A stretch of 64,000 nucleotides of DNA from Lamellibrachia satsuma (GCA_033239005.1 BSQZ01000070.1:1381617-1445616); one strand, 5' to 3'. Counted from the first letter of the stretch, positions 43,534 through 54,184 are shown. Translations and numbers: made by a program. Notes: a model not told the origin generated them from the sequence alone.

Positions 43534-44603
43534 CTAGTCTTTATAGTAGACTGCACCAGTGCCTTGGCATCGATCCAGCTGTTGAATTTGGAGGGTAGCC
43601 GAACCATTTCACGAAAACTTGATTTCGTCCACCTACCTTGCGACGATCCAGGACCTCTTGCACGTAGAACAGTTTATCGGGGGTACCAACACTTTCTGCA
43701 GCTCCATTTCGTAGAAGGTACCTTCCAGCACTTCGCCGAGATCGTCCTTCAATCGATACACGGGTGGAGCAGAGGGATGAACCTCGTGTATCGTGAAAAT
43801 CTCTTCGCTCCAATTCGCCATGTACCCCTTTTCGAACTTACCTTTGTACTTGCTGATACGTACGCGATCCGACACGCGCAACTTGGGCACGCCCTTACCG
43901 TCGTGACCGTACAGTCGCTGCCACACCTTTTCCTGATTACGGTAACTCACCTGTGAAGGAGCCATGCCGATACTGCGGTGGTAGCTGTTGTTGTACGAAT
44001 GCACCAGGTCCTGAAGGATGTTGATGTATCGCCACGTCTGGTGTTTCGTGAAGTATCGCCACATGCGTGTCTTCAACGTCCTGTTGAATCTTTCCACGAT
44101 GCACGCCTTCGTCTCCGCGTTGTGCGTGGAGAAGTGATGGATGTTGTGCTTCTTCAATAGAGCCTGGACGGATCTGTTCAGAAATTCCTTTCCTTGGTCT
44201 GTCTGCAACACCTTTGGCCAGCCTTTGCAGAACGTGCTGTCAAGTGCCGCTACCAACGACGCCGCGGACTTGTTCTTCATGGGAACACACCAGGCCACTT
44301 TCGAGAAGACGTCGATCACCGTGAGGAGAAAGGTCATACCGTCGTTGTGCTTTTTCAAATGCGACAGATCGACGAGATCGGCCTGCCACTGCTGATGCAG
44401 ACCGCTCACGATGACGCGTCGTCTCTCGAAACGACGTCTAGCCGGCTTGTGTAGGGTATAGGCGTCCTGTTCCGACAACCATTCCGCGACCTTTTTCTTG
44501 ATATGTGCGTGACGCGTCGCAAGGCATCGGGTCCGCCGTAACTACCTACCCTTTTCGGATCGAAGTAGACCGTCCTAAGTGCTCGTTCTTTCTTCGGTGC
44601 CAT
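43534..44603 (-). pseudogene. INT: Chromodomain DDE integrase (E2), several frameshifts
   Basis: Start MAPKKERALRTVYFDPKRVG at ATG 44603. The core frame 43633-44478 has the D, D and E residues in WQADLVDLS, LQTDQGKEF and VERFNRTLK. Breaks: one missing base near 44500 (before the core), one near 43685 (before the chromodomain), and a deletion plus a 5-bp insertion near 43555-43590 at the very end. The chromodomain (FYVQEVLDRR...FVKWFGYPP) is readable in the 43541-43813 frame. The frame upstream of the ATG is open to an ATG at 44765 and would add a hydrophobic segment (VIVLSVVVGLLVYVSVLFF). Confidence 0.88.
43539..43545 (-). promoter_or_regulatory. TATA box of the E2 membrane protein/penton transcript
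   Basis: TATAAAG 36 bp before ATG 43503, as in E1. Confidence 0.55.
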
Positions 44604-44742
44604 TAAAAAGAGTTCCGATGGACTGACGGTTGTGACGTTTACTGCGCAGCACGGTGCGCAGCACGGTTCGTGACGAGTAAAAAAGAGTACGCTGACGTAC
44701 ACCAGAAGTCCCACTACCACACTCAAGACGATGACGAATGAT

Positions 44743-44886
44743 CTATATTCTAGTACTGTGATCATACTCTGCAGAGCAAATGTTGTAAAGATTTCGCACT
44801 ACGGCGTCAGCAATCAAGTACAGTCCAACGCAAAATACTGTAACGACGACGGAACGGTAGTACGTGTCCTGTGGATCGTTCGACAT
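44743..44886 (-). CDS. 47-aa hydrophobic protein (E2)
   Basis: ATG 44886; MSNDPQDTYYRSVV then a hydrophobic helix (VTVFCVGLYLIADAVV) and a short polar tail. It matches the N-terminal half of E1 6112-6333 (MSPDPQDDVYRS...), and the E1 flank duplicates it, so it is a real conserved small gene. It is too short for most gene finders. A membrane role is likely; nothing more can be said. Confidence 0.5.
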   Translation of the reverse strand: MSNDPQDTYYRSVVVTVFCVGLYLIADAVVRNLYNICSAEYDHSTRI

Positions 44887-44925
44887 CGCAGTGCACACTG
44901 AGCTGTGGACACGTGTTGCAACGAC

Positions 44926-45726
44926 TTAAATGTCTTCCCAACTAGCCAATGACGTCAGTGCCTTGCGTTGACGTTCTGGAGGTGGGGTGAGCATGGAATG
45001 TTCCATTTGTCCGCGTCGACGAGCGAGGGGTGTCCAACTGAGCGATCTTCTTGCGCTAGCACCACCACCAGAGCGAGGAGTAGCCGGTATTCGACGACGA
45101 CCTGGAGTGGTCGGTGTCGGTGCCTGGCGTATGTAGTCTCTCCTGGCGACGTTACCGACCAACTCCATGGGCAGGTTCATGGCACGGAGTTGTCTTGCAA
45201 ACGGTTGCCATCCCGTCGGATTGGTCTTTCTCTTGCGCAACACATCGTTCACGAGATCCACCACGTTACTTCCGGCGATGGGCACACCCTCGTGTATCAG
45301 TTCGCCGCGGGCGGTCCAAGACATGTTTCTTTTCATGCGTTCCATCAACCGTCTGGCTTTGCCTTGCATGGTCTTGGGAACGGTATCCACGACGTCGGCT
45401 TCTATCTCGCTAGCAGGAGCTTCCCCCGGCCCCCCCCCCCCCCCCGGCCCCCGCCCCGGCCCCGCCCCCGCTCCAGACTCGTTCACCGAGATCACTCGTG
45501 TCGGTTCCTTGGCGTGTTTATCGGACAAGACGTTATACCGTTGCAACACCTGATTATACAATGTGACCTTGGTCCTGTCGTCGAGGTCCTTTCTGTCGAG
45601 GATGGCCGTCATCTCGTCATCGAGAGCTCGCACCTTCTTACCTAAGGTATCCGTCGGGGGTGGGGGTGATCGAAGCGTGTCCAACATTCGTGGATCTACC
45701 AAGGCCATCTTGCGTGCGTGTTCCAT
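44926..45726 (-). CDS. Conserved Polinton protein of unknown function (266 aa)
   Basis: Homologue of E1 6370-7149 with the same blocks (LGKKVRALDDEMTAILDRKD, VPKTMQGKARRLMERMK, GSNVVDLVNDVL, PTGWQPFARQLRAMNLPMEL). The central linker is expanded to a Gly/Pro run encoded by G/C-only sequence (45428-45475), a likely site of assembly error or slippage, although the frame is kept. It ends one base before the next gene (45727). Confidence 0.75.
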   Translation of the reverse strand: MEHARKMALVDPRMLDTLRSPPPPTDTLGKKVRALDDEMTAILDRKDLDDRTKVTLYNQVLQRYNVLSDKHAKEPTRVISVNESGAGAGPGRGPGGGGGPGEAPASEIEADVVDTVPKTMQGKARRLMERMKRNMSWTARGELIHEGVPIAGSNVVDLVNDVLRKRKTNPTGWQPFARQLRAMNLPMELVGNVARRDYIRQAPTPTTPGRRRIPATPRSGGGASARRSLSWTPLARRRGQMEHSMLTPPPERQRKALTSLASWEDI

Positions 45727-46128
45727 CTAACCTCCCGAACGAAGGTGGCGCGACCTGGTTGCTTGCGGGAGCAGCACCTCTCGAAGCAAGGGTAGAAACA
45801 CCGAACTTGCCAACGGTGCTAGGAAGGCCGATAGGAACCCTCCGCTCTGTCCCTCGCCGACCTGTCGGTTCAGCAAGAGGCGTCTTCTTCTACCGGCCGA
45901 CGTTCGACTGTGAGCCAACTCCCGTAACCTCTTCCTGTATTTACTCAAACGACGCCTCTGTAATGCAGACAATGGAATGTTCTGTTTTAATATGTTGTAG
46001 GCACACTCGGCTAGCGCACACAAAAGATCGGCGTCAGCGTTTTCGATGATGGCTCTTTTCAGTTTGTTGTTCTTGATCCTGTTCAGCGCCTGTATGCATA
46101 TAATGTGTCTCTTCACCAGGGCAGACAT
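45727..46128 (-). CDS. Basic protein with hydrophobic C-terminus (E2)
   Basis: 133 aa from ATG 46128 (MSALVKRHIICIQAL). DADLLCALAECAYNIL, a basic RRRLSKYRKRLREL stretch, GEGQSGGFLSAFLAPLAS and a slightly longer C-terminal tail than E1. Conserved Polinton protein, possible minor virion component. TATA box 46163-46170. Confidence 0.7.
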   Translation of the reverse strand: MSALVKRHIICIQALNRIKNNKLKRAIIENADADLLCALAECAYNILKQNIPLSALQRRRLSKYRKRLRELAHSRTSAGRRRRLLLNRQVGEGQSGGFLSAFLAPLASSVFLPLLREVLLPQATRSRHLRSGG

Positions 46129-46162
46129 GGTGGGAATGAAGAGACTATCCACGCGTGCGGTC

Positions 46163-46170
46163 TTTTTATA
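46163..46170 (-). promoter_or_regulatory. TATA box upstream of the 133-aa gene
   Basis: TATAAAAA on the minus strand, 35 bp before ATG 46128. Confidence 0.55.
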
Positions 46171-46792
46171 CCTTCGGCAAGTACACGTACTGAACACCGT
46201 CGTCTGGAAAGATGGCCGTGCGCAGACGCATGTCCTCGGGCGTGTCCTGCTTGAGATCGACCAATAGATAGCCGTACGGTACCGAGGTGGCGTCTTTAAA
46301 AGCCTCTTGAACGAATTTGGCGCGCCCCGGATACATCTGTCGAGCCAAGTGCGACATCTGCGATGCGTCACGAGGATTCTTGAATACCACCATGTACTGA
46401 GAATTCAGACTGATGGTACGACTCTCTTTGTTTTTGGGGAAAAGGTTCTGTACGAGATACAGCACGGACGTGTTCCTGTGATGACTCTTTTTAGTGAACA
46501 AGGTCGTGACCCGTTCGTCCGTTTCTGCCATGAGATCGTCTATGACGATGAGGTTCCTCGTCGACGAATCGAACATGCTAGCACTCGGCAATCCTTCCTC
46601 GAAGCGCACGTCCGTCAAGTCCATCGTTGCGTAAGCCTCTTGCCATTCTCCGTAACACCACGTGATCCGTTCGGGAGGAGGATCGATCATCACAGCAGCG
46701 TGACGTAGCATACGCGTCACGAAAGTACTTTTGCCGCATCCCGTCGGACCGGCGACGATGCACGTGAAAGGATGTTTCCACCGCGCGTCCAT
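46166..46792 (-). CDS. ATP: Genome-packaging ATPase (E2, intact)
   Basis: 208 aa, start MDARWKHPFTCIVAGPTGCG. Walker A GPTGCGKST, Walker B NLIVIDDLM, and the C-terminal LVQNLFPKNKESRTISLN and RTAIFPDDGVQYVYLPK. FtsK/HerA-superfamily motor for virion DNA packaging. It starts 39 bp after the PolB stop. Reference copy for the two E1 frame breaks. Confidence 0.92.
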   Translation of the reverse strand: MDARWKHPFTCIVAGPTGCGKSTFVTRMLRHAAVMIDPPPERITWCYGEWQEAYATMDLTDVRFEEGLPSASMFDSSTRNLIVIDDLMAETDERVTTLFTKKSHHRNTSVLYLVQNLFPKNKESRTISLNSQYMVVFKNPRDASQMSHLARQMYPGRAKFVQEAFKDATSVPYGYLLVDLKQDTPEDMRLRTAIFPDDGVQYVYLPKV

Positions 46793-46831
46793 GGTCGCTT
46801 ATGAAAGACGACCGCAGTGCATCGTCCTTTT

Positions 46832-49800
46832 CTACACGTCCACCGGACCCGTGCTCACCCCGTCCTCGTGCACAACTCGTTTGGGATAGAAGTAGGTGAG
46901 AGCCGCTCGTTCCTGCACGTACGTCATCACGGTCGAGTGACGCACCCGAAACCCACGGTTCTTTCTACTTCCGCTCCGACGGTTGGTGAGCACCTCCAGG
47001 AACGCGTTCTTGTCGATGTCGTTGTGACGTTTGCTCAGTCCTTTGGTGCTGTATTTGTCGGTGGGTCGAAACAATAGTACGTCTTGCTGCACAACCCCAC
47101 GAACCCGTCGCCGGACCATTCCACCTTGAACAGACCAGGTGTCCTCTTGTCGTACGCCCTATGCGCTTTACAGCACGCCTCGTCGCCGACCCACGGTCTA
47201 TTGGCGAGTCGACAGCGCACGTACTCGTTCCGATGGTCGTCGCAACATTCGGACGGCAACCATTCGGAGCGGTGCCGGAAGTAATGTTCTCGTAGTTCCG
47301 GAGTCACGAGGGCGTCGACGGACTCGCCGGCCAAGGCCAAATAGGCAGAATCTGTATCTGTCTCGCAGTACTGAAAAGAGGGCGCTCCAGGTACCTGTCG
47401 ATGAAGTCGTAGTAGAACTGTAACATGCGCATCTTGGCGTACTGCAGAACGAAGAATCCACGTGTATGGGCAGGGTGTACGTGACGGTCTTCTTGTTCAT
47501 CTCTATCTCGTACGTATCGTCCACGATGACATCGAGTTGTCGGAATCTCTTATCGTTGACCAAGAGCGATGCCGCCTTCTCCTTGCAATAATTGACGTCG
47601 CGATGTCGGTCCACGTTGGTTATGGTCTTTCCGTAACCCGAGTTCCCCAGCAACTTCATGGTGTCTGCGATGATGGCCTTGTGCGAGTGGACGTCTCCTT
47701 CGCGTCGCGCCGCGGACACTGCATCGCCGAACCGTCTGAAACACGGGACGGGATCGTACTCGATGACCTGATACACGTGCGTCACCTCGAGACCGTGGTC
47801 CATGTACCATCGCAGCAGAGGCGTGGCAAGCAGGATCTTATCCCCTCGATAACTACCCACGAGCATGCGTCTCGGTGTCGTCATGATGTCGTGCTCCTCG
47901 GCGTATCGGCGCATGAACGGTCCGAGATCGTCGCGTGTCAGTCGGATGTTCTTGAACACGGGCTGCATCTCGGCAAAGTGTTCTCGCAATGCTTCCGGTA
48001 CGCGAAGGTCACACTCGATCAGACCGAACACGGTTCCGGCACGCACGCCGCTCAGGATCTGTTGTGACGTCATCGTCCATCGTGCGTGACGTCGGCGCGG
48101 AAATGCAGCATCCAGAAGCTTTTTCACGACAGGATCTCGTCTCGTCTGTTTCCACTCGCATTCCCACATCTCTACGACTTTGACAAAGTGACGGAGGTAG
48201 ACGGTGTTCTTTCGGGTCTCTTCGAGCAGTTCAGCCATGGGTTTCCCGTTGACCTCGTTGACCTCTTTGCCAGTGCACGAGTGACCATGGAAAAAAACAT
48301 CCGTGGTACTGATAAGCCGTTTTCGTCTCGCTGCACCACCCGTCCACCAGCAGTTTGCCTATTCTCTTCTCTCTACCGTTGATCTGGTGTCGTATGACGC
48401 GTCCCGTGCGTTCGGATTCCCAAGTCAACCATTCCGCGGCCATCTGACCGTACAGCTGCGCCGATTCCGGTCGGAAATCCTTCTCTTCCCGTCGTCGCGT
48501 GTACCATCCCATAGGCATGTCTTGCATGAGTGACCACAAGTACAGGGCATTGGCATCGTATCCAACGATGGACCTACAAGGACGAGCGGCCTCTCCGTAC
48601 TCGTTCTGACGTAGCGTGGTGACCCCTTTCTCGTGATAGCGATGAAAAATGAGCGAAGCCCCGCCAACCACGTGATCTTTGACGAGATGATGAAGATCTT
48701 TATTCTTCTCGTTGAATATGGTAAAGTAGGTCTTCTCGGGAAGGTCGTTGAACAGGTAGAGCAAGGTCAGACCAGGTACGCTGATGCCTTGCTTGAACAT
48801 GTCTATGCCACGTTGTTCGTAGAAGGCAAACTGTCTGTCGATGGCCTGCAGAAAGGGAACCACGTCTCTGTTGTTGTACCAGACGAGAAAGTCTCGCAAA
48901 GTCGTCATGGAATTATCGCGCCAGGCCTCTTGACAACTGGCATAATCCTCGTCGGAGATACCTTCGTTCTTCAGTCGACTGAAGAAGGCCTGTTTCGATG
49001 GAAGTGCAGTGTCGTCGAGTCTCTCCAGACGGTCCATGTACTCGTACGGGAAATGACCTTTTGTCACCTCGCATCCGTACGCCTTCAGATACTTGTCGTA
49101 ACTGAACCCGGGAGCTATGTAGTTGGTCATGTCTAGGAATTTCAGCTGATCCGTCGAAAGACACATGAAAGTGTTGTTGCGTTTGATGACGAAAAAGTAC
49201 CGACACCCTCATTCTCTTCGTCTTTGTCGTCTTGTTCTTCTTGTTCTTCTTGTTCTTCTTGTTCCTTTGATCCGGTGGATAAGAAGTAGGGTATGAGAAA
49301 CTGTTTGATGGCATTGAGATCATACTTACCCGAATTGAACCCGATGACAGGTAACTGATGCATCCAGCCATAGAGTTGTCCCATCAGCTTTTTGTATGGA
49401 TTGGTCGCCGGACGAGATTTCTTCTTATCGATGGCTGCTCGTGCAGCCTTCTCGGTTTCGTCCCATTTCGTCAGTTCCTCTGCGAGTTGATCCAAGACAT
49501 CTTCGTACGAGTGTTTGATCTTGTCGTACGCGGCGTCACTCATCTCTTGTAAGATATTCATCATTTTACTCACCAACTTGTTGGTGTCTCCGTCCGTGAC
49601 GAGACATTGCACTCGCTCGTGACCGGGGACGTTGGATGCTACGCTGACGCTCAGTGGAACGTGACGCGCCACCCAGTGGACCTTGTCACTGTCCGACGGA
49701 AGTTGTTCCGTGTCGAACCAACACTCGAAATCAAAGGTGGCTCGATACGGATAGTAGCGCAACGATTCAGCCACGCGAATGTTCTCGTCGTCCAGACGTT

Positions 49801-51014
49801 CGAACACCGATGGTGTGGAATGGTACACGCCGCCAGGATAGACTCGACGCACACCTCCCGTACACGTGCGCTCGTGTCGATACAGCAACCATGCCTTTTT
49901 CCATAACGAGTCACCGCACTTCCGACATCGATACGAGTTGCAGTACATGCAGACATCTTGGATGAATGAAAAATGTGTCCCGTGAAGGTTGAGATACATT
50001 GTTTCGGGGTAGTTGCATAACGATCGACGAACCAGTTCGGCAGTCGACTTACCGTCCTCCTCACTGACAAGACGGTACACGCACACATTCGTTTGGAACG
50101 TGGTCTCTACGCGATAGAGGTCATCCAGCGTGACCCCTGTAAATTCTTCCATGGGTACGTGATCTCGATCGTATGTCTCGTAGAGCGTCTTCACCGCCGG
50201 TTCCAATCGATATAGATCGCATCCTCGATGCAGGGCCAGACATCGGAACAGACACAGGTTATCTTTGTACCTCTTCATATGGATGGGATCCGTTTCCAGT
50301 CCGATGATGCTTTTCTTCTTCTTGATGTAGGATGGTAGAGAGATCATGCCTACACATCCTATAGGATGATCGATGATGCGATTAACGAAAAAAGTGACAT
50401 TCGTCACGAGTTCGCATACCCACGCAGAATCCGGTCTTTGATTGATGGCCCATTGCAAGAGGTCGGGTTCTCGGATGCGTTCGAGAAATTTATCAAAGTC
50501 CTTGCTGTTGGCGACGAGACTGGGTTCGTCCAGGTAGCGTCCACAGCAATTACAAGAGGTATGATAGTACTTGTATTGACCCGTGTTCTTGTTTCTCAGA
50601 ATGAACCCGTAACTGAGGTTAATCTTGAACGCATTGGTCTGTTCCTGGAACATGATCTTCAAAGACGGTTCCAAGTCGGTCGTGTCTAGCGTGATTAATC
50701 TGTAATCGTACCTGCATTGAAGTGGACCTCTGAACGCGTGGGTCCGTATAGCAGACCAGTGCGCACGAACGACATCTAGCAACTCCGTCGACAGAGTATC
50801 GGCGAAGGGAAGTCGATCAGGTGGGTCTAACGGATCTTCCTCGGTAACGAGTGGATGGTTTTGAGATGGGATAGTGTCTTCTCTTGTTGATCTCTTTGGT
50901 GCTGGTGGCTCGGTGACGTCGGCACACGCGGTTCGTGCGTGTTTGGTCAGATCGTTACGTCTTTCGAACTTCCGTCCGCATTTCTTACACGCGTAGACGA
51001 TGCTTCTACTACTT

Positions 51015-51051
<37 letters not shown>

Positions 51052-51292
51052 CTCTACATACCGACCTTACGTGACGCTGTAGGTTGTCATATCTCCCGAA
51101 GGTGGCGCCGCATTTCTCGCATGCGTATTTCGCTCTCTTTGCATAGTCGCTGCGTGGCGCCACCATAGGCGGTGCCATCGAGTATGAATGTAAGTCGCAT
51201 GATGGCGTCGAGTGAGTACTCTGCACGTGACGTTGTAGTTCTGCGCACGTGTCGAAGACGAGCTCGCAGTGACGACACTGGTGTCTTTCCAT
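46832..51292 (-). pseudogene. POLB: DNA polymerase B (E2), at least five frameshifts
   Basis: Nearly full-length and colinear with E1 PolB. The first 716 codons (49142-51292: zinc fingers, DNLCLFRCLAL/LHGTHFSFIQ region, ExoI DFECWF, ExoII NSGKYDLN) are open. Frame breaks by comparison with E1 lie near 49195 (one base lost), 48290 (one base gained in an A-run), 47460, 47372 and 47065 (one lost each). Polymerase motifs remain readable in different frames: GYDANALYLWS, KLLGNSGYGKT and YCETDTDSAYL. No in-frame stop substitution was needed to explain the breaks. Confidence 0.92.
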
Positions 51293-51333
51293 GACTGCGT
51301 CTACAACTGAGAGGGAATGGACTCTCAGTACAT

Positions 51334-51341
51334 CTATATAG
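51334..51341 (-). promoter_or_regulatory. TATA box of the E2 PolB transcript
   Basis: CTATATAG, 42 bp before ATG 51292, in a context conserved with E1 12715-12735. Confidence 0.6.
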
Positions 51342-51363
51342 TGCGTGCGAGGTGGATAACATG

Positions 51364-51830
51364 TAAGAGACGTTCCTATTGGTCAATTACTAATTAACAT
51401 GGGTACTATTGACCAATCAGCGTTAAGAGACGTTCCTAGCTTGATTCCTATTGGTCAATTACTAATTAACGTGGGTACTATTGACCAATCAGCGTTAAGA
51501 GACGTTCCTAGCTTGATTCCTATTGGTCAATTACTAATTAACTATTGACCAATCAGCATTAAGAGACGTTCCTAGCTTGATTCCTATTGGTCAATTACTA
51601 ATTAACATGGGTACTATTGACCAATCACGAATAACCTAACATGAGTACTATGGCCTCTCACTACATCTATATAGTAGCTGTGAGGTGGATAAGATGTCAA
51701 TCATTAATAAGAGACGTTCCTATTGGTCAATTACTAATTAACATGGCTACTATTGTCCAATCACAAATGAGAGACGTTCCTAGCTTGATTCCTATTGGTC
51801 AATTACTAAAAAGGGGCGTTCCTAACTTGG
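51364..51830. promoter_or_regulatory. Tandem array of inverted CCAAT boxes upstream of PolB
   Basis: Five to six units of ~70 bp: AAGAGACGTTCCT, CCTATTGGTCAATTACTAAT, TACTATTGACCAATCA. Each unit carries ATTGG and CCAAT on opposite strands around an AT-rich core. A CTATATAG box recurs at 51668-51675. Lies between the PolB TATA box and the poly(A) signal of the opposing unit; enhancer-like. E1 lacks the array. Confidence 0.6.
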
Positions 51831-51933
51831 ATACTATGTCCATCATAATCGACTACGGGTTTCCCTTTCGTGAAGAGGGGTGTCAGTCGTGCGAATAATG
51901 AAGGTACAACACGTTCCATTCCATTTTGACTAT

Positions 51934-51939
51934 TTTATT
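51934..51939 (-). terminator. Poly(A) signal of the E2 RPA/acidic-protein transcript
   Basis: AATAAA on the minus strand, preceded by ACACGTTCCATTCC as in E1. Confidence 0.6.
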
Positions 51940-52025
51940 CAATAGAATACATTGTCTATGAAATATATATACTGATATGAAAAGATAGGCTTCTCTATAT
52001 ATAAGTTGATGATGATGATGATGAT

Positions 52026-52220
52026 TGACTTGTGGGCTTTTACACCACGACAGAGGTCACGTGTGTGAATAATGGCTGACTTGTGGGCTTTTACACCACG
52101 ACAGAGGTCACGTGTGAATAATGGCGGACTTGTGGGCTTTTACACCACGACAGAGGTCACGTGTGTGAATAATGGCGGACTTGTGGGTTTTTACACCACG
52201 ACAGAGGTCACGTGTGTGAA
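52026..52220 (-). promoter_or_regulatory. Four tandem copies of the 3'UTR stem-loop element
   Basis: A ~52-bp unit; the sense strand reads CACGTGACCTCTGTCGTGG then TGTAAAAGCCCACAAGTC, four times nearly identical. One copy of the same element is at E1 13121-13155. Confidence 0.65.
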
Positions 52221-52263
52221 TAATTGTATATAGAGAAGTCGATCTCTTCATGCATAAAGATTA

Positions 52264-52923
52264 CTATATGTATTTCATAGACACTAATGATATATAACAA
52301 TTACTAAAGACACTAATGATATATAAAAAATACATAAGATTAAAGTCTTTTTTAAAGTCTAAAGGTGTGTTGTGTGCTTTATGCATGATGAGATGCGTGA
52401 TTGCTTCTGTGATCATGGTATTTGCTATTTCTGGGTTTAAAATGTTCGGTTTCGTTGGTGATGATGCTAAAATAATGTTTTCTTCGCAGCAGCGGTCGCA
52501 GGTGCAGGGTAATGACGACGATGTTGATGGCTGCTGTGTGTCGGAGGATGGCGGTGTTAACAATGTCTTGTTCATTGTTTCGAACGACGGTGACGATGGT
52601 GGCGACGGTGACGATGGTGGCGACGCTGGTGTGAATTCGAATGTTTGTAGACAAGACGGCGGTGGGGGTGGCGGTGTCATTGATGCTGCTGCTGCTGCTG
52701 CTGCTGTCACCGTCGTAGCTGCTGCTGGGGTTGCTGCTGGGGTTGCTGCTGCTGCTGCTGCGGTTGGTGCTGCAAACCGACGTTTTCTGTTGAGCACCAA
52801 CCGCAGATCGTTTGCAGGCAATTTTCGTTTGCGCTGCTGTTGTGGTGGTAGTATCTTGTCATCATCATCGTCGGCGTTATCGTTCTCGTACGCCTCGCGT
52901 AACTGACGCAGGCCGTTATGGAT
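52264..52923 (-). CDS. Acidic/low-complexity protein, last exon (E2)
   Basis: 219 codons from a candidate acceptor (GTTGTCCCGTCTATAG, ending 52924); there is no ATG at the start, as in E1. Begins NGLRQLREAYENDNADDDDD (E1: TGLTQLETAYKRQLDD). A basic Lys/Arg stretch (QQRKRK, NRKRRF) resembling a nuclear signal follows, then Ala/Pro/Thr low complexity, FEFTPASPP, and a Cys-rich LPCTCDRCCEE patch. The joining donor in the middle exon is not clear: the short sequence between the TAA at 52955 and the acceptor is T-rich. Regulatory nuclear protein is a guess. Confidence 0.5.
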   Translation of the reverse strand: MHNGLRQLREAYENDNADDDDDKILPPQQQRKRKLPANDLRLVLNRKRRFAAPTAAAAAATPAATPAAATTVTAAAAAAASMTPPPPPPSCLQTFEFTPASPPSSPSPPSSPSFETMNKTLLTPPSSDTQQPSTSSSLPCTCDRCCEENIILASSPTKPNILNPEIANTMITEAITHLIMHKAHNTPLDFKKDFNLMYFLYIISVFSNCYISLVSMKYI

Positions 52924-52954
52924 CTATAGACGGGACAACAAAAGACACACCTGT

Positions 52955-53590
52955 TTAATCAATGTCAGGAACTTCATTGTTACCCGCATATAGACTGGCT
53001 ATGGTCGCTCTGATCGTGTCTGCCATATCGTCATGCCATTGCCTTTTACCAACCCTCTCCTCTATCGCTATGACAACCCAGCGCAAGACGTGATTGATCA
53101 GACCGGAAGACGGTACGTAATATTCACCTTCCGATAAATCTAATATACGCTCAACTTCATTACATGCATAACGAACACAAGCTGCGTCTATCAATGTGTT
53201 GAAGGTGTTCTGGTTCATCATGGCTTCTGTACGATTTCGTATTCTGTCTATGTTCATTGCTGTCGCCTGCATATCGTTGCCATGGTTACCACCACTGCTG
53301 CTGCCGCTGCTGTCGCTGCCGCTGCTGCTGCTTATGGTCATAGCTGTTTCGCTGCTTACGCTAATAACCGCATCTTTATTTTCCTCGTCTGTTATACACA
53401 GAGTCGGTTCGGTAGAGGAAGTGATGGATGGTGTGGATGGTAACAGATTACGTTGTTCATACGAGTCTAACCACTGCTGTACCTTTTTATTCATGGTATT
53501 TTCCCAGTCTCGTATCTTTTCGTACGCACTTTCTGTACTTTCATTGCTGTTGTCAGAGCTGGTGGCGATGGCATTCTCTTTGTCTTCCTC
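52955..53590 (-). CDS. Acidic protein, middle exon (E2)
   Basis: 211 open codons after acceptor CTTTGTAG|GAG (53591/53590), in phase with exon 1 (54023-54094) of the RPA-like gene. No ATG near the start, so splicing supplies it. Acidic Ser/Asn region first (EEDKENAIATSSDNSNEST, then a Ser/Gly run), then the domain shared with E1: AMMNQNTFNTLIDAACVRYA, CNEVERILDLSEGEYYVPSS and LINHVLRWVV. Helical, no known family. The acceptor uses the TAG that ends the RPA-like frame. Confidence 0.6.
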   Translation of the reverse strand, partial: EEDKENAIATSSDNSNESTESAYEKIRDWENTMNKKVQQWLDSYEQRNLLPSTPSITSSTEPTLCITDEENKDAVISVSSETAMTISSSSGSDSSGSSSGGNHGNDMQATAMNIDRIRNRTEAMMNQNTFNTLIDAACVRYACNEVERILDLSEGEYYVPSSGLINHVLRWVVIAIEERVGKRQWHDDMADTIRATIASLYAGNNEVPDID

Positions 53591-54094
53591 CTACAAAGAG
53601 AATGCCTCGTCAAGAATTTCCAACTCTGACGCAATGTAGTTTACGTACTCCTTGTTGACGCGCTTTTTAATGGTCGCTCTGACACGGACCCCCCTCAATA
53701 CAGACAGGGCTGCCACCCTTTCGTCTTCTGACTTCATTGCAACGTACTCGTTCGCGGTGAAGCCAAGGATTTTAACTGCCAGCGTATCAAATACGCTAAT
53801 CCAACATTCACTGCCTATGCTGTCCTGCAGGAGGACACGGAGGTTGAATCTATACGCTGGAGACCGCTGCCATTTGTGCGTCGAACAGTAGAAGCCTTTA
53901 CTGGTACTACGCTGGACTCCTACGGGACACTGCGAGCATGCCAGATATACTACATATCTCTCCTGTCGTGCGGTAGACACTATGGTTAACGGTGTTGGAA
54001 ACCTGTATGTTCCAGGGCTTACCTCCGATTGCAGACGCGTCAGGGTCATCATATGCTCATCGTCGAAGAGCTGCTGTTGTGCGGCGGCGGCCAT
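53591..54094 (-). CDS. RPA1-like single-stranded DNA-binding protein (E2, intact)
   Basis: 167 aa. OB fold of the RPA1 DBD-C type: strand segment GTYRFPTPLTIVSTARQERY, zinc ribbon C-x2-C (LACSQCPVGV) and C-x2-H (GFYCSTHKWQ), then LRVLLQDSIGSECWISVFD, VKILGFTANEYVAMKSEDER and a closing RVRATIKKRVNKEYVNY strand with helix. Likely ssDNA-binding factor in PolB-driven replication. The first 24 codons up to GAG|GTAAGC (donor at 54022) double as exon 1 of the acidic protein; the 432-bp intron (53591-54022) equals the E1 intron in length. TATA box 84 bp upstream. Confidence 0.78.
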   Translation of the reverse strand: MAAAAQQQLFDDEHMMTLTRLQSEVSPGTYRFPTPLTIVSTARQERYVVYLACSQCPVGVQRSTSKGFYCSTHKWQRSPAYRFNLRVLLQDSIGSECWISVFDTLAVKILGFTANEYVAMKSEDERVAALSVLRGVRVRATIKKRVNKEYVNYIASELEILDEAFSL

Positions 54095-54177
54095 CTTGCT
54101 TCGGTAGATCGAGAGAGACTTTCGAGTGAACGAATAGCTGCGAGAATCGTGTTATGACAGTTGCAGCTGCGGGTCCC

Positions 54178-54184
54178 TTATATA
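54178..54184 (-). promoter_or_regulatory. TATA box of the RPA-like/acidic unit (E2)
   Basis: TATATAA on the minus strand, ~84 bp before ATG 54094; spacing as in E1. Confidence 0.6.
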
